The notes beneath the pieces are model-generated. The model saw only the letters and a list, made by a program, of their open reading frames with translations. It was not told the DNA's origin and ran no database searches. A stretch of DNA of 64,000 nucleotides from Flavobacterium sp. SUN052 (GTDB lineage: Bacteria > Bacteroidota > Bacteroidia > Flavobacteriales > Flavobacteriaceae), in the NCBI RefSeq assembly GCF_028867935.1, contig NZ_JAPQNS010000013.1, forward strand, positions 62,001 to 126,000, read 5' to 3'. Below, piece after piece: positions 61,627 to 64,000 of the stretch. The position numbers were made by a program, and so were the translations under genes. Position 1 is the first letter of the stretch. Each line of letters opens with the position of its first letter.

Positions 61627-62661
61627 TCAGGCGAGAAGGGCGGGCGGTAATTCAGTGCCGGGCGCGTAGGGTTTGGGGTTCACCCAGACCTGATTGTCGA
61701 AGCAACGCACGGCGTAGGTTTCTACTTTTTCCTTGAACGGTGGGGGCGACTGACCGTTCTGGGGCAGATACTGGTAGCCATGCCACGGACAGGTTATGCA
61801 GCCGTCGATAATTTTGCCCTCGCCAAGCGGGCCGTTCTGGTGCCGACACAAGTTGCTCACTGCCGACAGTTTGCCCTTGTAGCGGAACACGGCAATGTTT
61901 TCGCCATTGATTAACAGCGTTTTTGCCCGATTTTCAGGGATATCATTCACAGCACAGACTTCAACGAATCCATCCGTAGTCAGACTGTCGGGTCGAAACT
62001 CGTAGCGTTTCTCCCGGAAGGTCGCCAGCAGGTGTAAACTAATGATTGTGAGCAGTCCGACACCCAACAGCCCGGCATAAACCGGTGAGGTTTCCTGCTG
62101 CAAAATGCCGAGTGACACGTGCATCACGATCAGGCCATAAGCCACGTAGACGCTCATGTGCAGGCTTTTCCAGACACGGGGATTCAGGTTTTTGAGCCAG
62201 AAATCGTGGCTGGTTGCGGCCATGAGAAACAAAATCAGCAGAGCCGCGAACCCCAGCGGCTGAAACGGAAACTGGGAGAATTGGCCGTAGTCTTTTTCTG
62301 AACTGAACAGCGACACTGGCGGATCGACATTGCCGAGCGTGTGAAACTGGATGATACTGAATACACCATGCACAGCGGCCACCAGAAACATGACGACGCC
62401 AAGATGCCGACGGTTGTAGAGCAAGGGAAGAAACCGGTTGTCGAGCCTACACAAGGGACCAATGATCAGAATGACGTGCAGGAGCAAAAAAGCCAATGTA
62501 CTCGTGGCTCGGATAAGAATGGTTTCGGTGGTGATTTCTGGAAAGAGGATAGCCTGCAATGTGCAGAAAATAATGAGGTAGCTGGCAATCAACCCGAGAA
62601 TCACCAGGTCATATCGTTGTTTCTGGCGGTTCCACAAAACGGGGCTATACTGTACGGCCAT
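61627..62661 (-). CDS. Ferric-reductase-like transmembrane protein with C-terminal Rieske domain
   Basis: A 344-residue protein. Residues 15-215 form about six membrane helices of the ferric reductase-like (FRD/MsrQ) type, with histidines H62, H98, H168 and H181 as candidate haem b ligands. The C-terminal Rieske domain keeps C272-x-H274 (CRHQNGPLGEG) and C291-x2-H294 (CPWHGYQY). It would pass electrons between membrane haem and a soluble cluster. It is five bases downstream of the 139-aa gene. Confidence 0.9.
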   Translation of the reverse strand: MAVQYSPVLWNRQKQRYDLVILGLIASYLIIFCTLQAILFPEITTETILIRATSTLAFLLLHVILIIGPLCRLDNRFLPLLYNRRHLGVVMFLVAAVHGVFSIIQFHTLGNVDPPVSLFSSEKDYGQFSQFPFQPLGFAALLILFLMAATSHDFWLKNLNPRVWKSLHMSVYVAYGLIVMHVSLGILQQETSPVYAGLLGVGLLTIISLHLLATFREKRYEFRPDSLTTDGFVEVCAVNDIPENRAKTLLINGENIAVFRYKGKLSAVSNLCRHQNGPLGEGKIIDGCITCPWHGYQYLPQNGQSPPPFKEKVETYAVRCFDNQVWVNPKPYAPGTELPPALLA

Positions 62662-62665
62662 TAGT

Positions 62666-63085
62666 TCAGAGTTGGAAGGTATAAAGAGTGTACTGATGAA
62701 GATCGTCTACAATCTTAAGGTACGGGTGAGCAGTGGAGGCAGGTAGTTCAAACCGGTATAAACCCGGCGCACCCAGCAAGCCCACTGTCTGCCATCCGCT
62801 CTGCTGCCGAACACGCACTACCGCTGAGGGTACTTCAAGGGCCGCTTTTACGCGAATCTCAAGCTGACTAGTCGATGAATCGGCTGACTGTCGGAGCGTT
62901 AGAGTTATGGCAGGGTCATTGACCTGGCGGAGTTGGACAGGCAAGGGCGCGGGCAAGGTTGGACCAATGGGCTCCTGCGTTAGGGGCTGTTCGCGCTGAA
63001 GCAAAGCAGTGCCGAAGCCAACGGGTAGAGCTACGGCCAGTAAAAGCCAGATAGTTTGGTGGTTTTTTCGAAGTCTGGGCGTCAT
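62666..63085 (-). CDS. Single-span membrane protein, unknown
   Basis: A 139-residue protein with a basic N-terminus, one TM helix (about 12-27) and a beta-rich extracytoplasmic domain (ITLTLRQSADSSTSQLEIRVKAA, VVRVRQQSGWQTVGLL, GLYRFELPASTAHPYLKIVDD). No known motif. It precedes the ferric-reductase-Rieske gene by four bases, so it is likely a partner of it. Confidence 0.7.
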   Translation of the reverse strand: MTPRLRKNHQTIWLLLAVALPVGFGTALLQREQPLTQEPIGPTLPAPLPVQLRQVNDPAITLTLRQSADSSTSQLEIRVKAALEVPSAVVRVRQQSGWQTVGLLGAPGLYRFELPASTAHPYLKIVDDLHQYTLYTFQL

Positions 63086-63097
63086 TGAGCAGTTGGG

Positions 63098-63331
63098 TTA
63101 GTGGGATTGGTGGTCATGGCCTGATACGGTTTCGAGTGGCGTCAACACCTTGACAAGCAAAACAGGCCATAAGGCTGTCGACGCGGGCCATAGCAAGAAT
63201 CTCAAGAGGATCGGTAAGTGATGAGCATCTGGGTCGATGCGGGCAGCACCCCAGATTACAAAGTACAGCCCGAAGATGGCACCCAGACCCAGGTATCCGT
63301 AAAAAACAGAAACGAGAATGTTAAGCAGCAT
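63098..63331 (-). CDS. Two-span small membrane protein, first gene of the Rieske cluster
   Basis: A 77-residue protein with two membrane helices (about 5-25 and 38-58) joined by a short loop, IWGAARIDPDAHHLPILLRF, and a His-rich end (GHDHQSH). It starts the cluster on the minus strand, 12 bases before the next gene. Histidines in the loop and tail could be metal ligands. Function unknown. Confidence 0.65.
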   Translation of the reverse strand: MLLNILVSVFYGYLGLGAIFGLYFVIWGAARIDPDAHHLPILLRFLLWPASTALWPVLLVKVLTPLETVSGHDHQSH

Positions 63332-63374
63332 AGACTCTAGTATTTGGCAGGTTTAGCGTCGAAAGGTAAGATGA

Positions 63375-63700
63375 TTATCGGAATGGCTGATATTCAACGG
63401 GTTTATCATTTTTTCGTTCCCCTGACAACCAAAGTACCTGATAAGTTCGGCACCCATTTTGCTGACCGGAGAGGTGCATTTTCATGGAGAAGCATTCACC
63501 ATGCTGTCGTCGGTAGCGGAGCCGGTAAAGCCAGCCCGCCAGCGTCATACCGGAAACAGGGCCGACAAAATAAATCCAGATGGCCGTCCAGGTATTGGCA
63601 GATACCGCCGAGCTTACCGTTCGGGCGGGGTTGATACACATGCCCGAATAAGGTGCTTCGAAAGTGATATTCAAGGCGACCACAACCCTCACAAAATAGC
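63375..63700 (-). pseudogene. C-terminal remnant of an aquaporin (MIP family)
   Basis: The frame ending at 63375 encodes the last third of an aquaporin: ALNITFEAPYSGMCINPART (second NPA-type half-helix, here NPAR), WTAIWIYFVGPVSGMTLAGWLY, and a basic Cys/His-containing tail. The first NPA half, normally 120 or more residues, is missing. Upstream the frame runs into a debranching-enzyme fragment at about 63700, so this is a fusion product of a deletion, not an intact gene. Confidence 0.75.
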
Positions 63701-63843
63701 CCGTGTAGGGGTGTTCGGTCACCACGGTCAGCACTTGCTTTTGCTCCTGTAGATTCAGCAAAGAATGGCAGACTCAGCGCGTAAATCTGATTGGGCCGGA
63801 TGCTGCTGTCGGGCGTTCCACCGGGCACCACCACATCGTTGAG
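63701..63843 (-). pseudogene. Fragment of the glycogen debranching enzyme C-terminus, frameshifted
   Basis: One frame reads DSSIRPNQIYALSLPF and another continues LLNLQEQKQVLTVVTEHPYT. Together they match the conserved C-terminal region of amylo-alpha-1,6-glucosidase (GDE_C), which normally has RPNQI(F/Y)A(L/V)SLP followed by a helix. The two parts are out of frame at about 63763. The rest of the enzyme is absent on both sides. Confidence 0.65.
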
Positions 63844-64000
63844 GTAACACCTCGTTCACATCCCAGTTTTCTTTTTCTTTCGGAATAAAATCGCCCCGTT
63901 CAAGAATCAGAATACGTTTGCCCGATGGGGCCAGTTGCTGCGCGACGGTACCTCCACCAGAGCCGGTGCCGATAATGATAATGTCGTATTTGAAGGAAGG
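63844..64000 (-). pseudogene. N-terminal remnant of a GMC-type flavoprotein oxidoreductase (partial at window edge)
   Basis: Reading in from the right edge, the frame gives YDIIIIGTGSGGGTVAQQLA, then ILILERGDFIPKEKENWDVNEV, the FAD-binding start of GMC oxidoreductases of the Bacteroidota kind. The sense ends at about 63845 and passes into debranching-enzyme sequence; the original frame reaches a stop at about 63753. The first codons lie beyond the window. Confidence 0.75.

Overview
The window looks like a Bacteroidota chromosome of the Cytophagales type, close in gene style to Spirosoma and relatives. The grounds are the Bacteroidetes-type Tra conjugation set, a SusC/SusD pair, a TPR/coiled-coil/HTH regulator, LytTR signalling, and one good Bacteroidetes promoter (TTTG, 19 bp, TACATTTG). 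Genus placement is inference. No rRNA, tRNA or CRISPR array was recognised.

Positions 1 to about 32.5 kb are accessory DNA with the anatomy of an integrative conjugative element or integrated plasmid. The left edge carries an AlbA_2/ATPase-like protein gene and a two-gene unit (an unknown 217-aa protein plus an XRE-ImmA/IrrE metallopeptidase) behind a promoter with built-in direct repeats. Next is a 13-gene minus-strand mating-channel operon (15.2 kb down to 3.9 kb: three DUF4134-like pilin genes, TraF, TraG/VirB4, TraI, TraJ/VirB6, a small membrane protein, TraK/VirB8, TraL-like, TraM/VirB10, TraN, TraO). Three small plus-strand genes follow, then ParA/ParB with a 41-bp palindrome at the 3' end of parB, a tyrosine recombinase, a VirD4-type coupling protein, an M23 peptidase, a LytTR two-component system with a GNAT protein, and a Toprim protein with a degenerate nucleotidyltransferase-like N-terminus. 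No relaxase was recognised.

Positions 32.5 to 56 kb look like resident chromosome devoted largely to organic phosphorus: a PhoX-like lipoprotein with a di-haem peroxidase, a SusC/SusD pair, a glycerophosphodiesterase-alkaline phosphatase fusion, a purple-acid-phosphatase-like enzyme, a beta-propeller phytase, a beta-helix lipoprotein with its own TonB-dependent receptor, a TPR regulator, and a phytase-like lipoprotein. Two genes here (42.7 and 43.6 kb) are broken by single-base shifts in homopolymer runs.

Positions 56 to 63.3 kb hold one minus-strand cluster in which three adjacent genes carry Rieske [2Fe-2S] domains on three different modules: a ferric-reductase-like haem membrane domain, a thiamine-diphosphate enzyme, and an FMN/[3Fe-4S] glutamate-synthase domain. 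Membrane proteins of unknown function accompany them. This is the best candidate for an undescribed system in the window.

The last 650 bases are a mosaic of three truncated genes (GMC oxidoreductase start, glycogen-debranching-enzyme end, aquaporin end) and look like deletion debris or an assembly fault.
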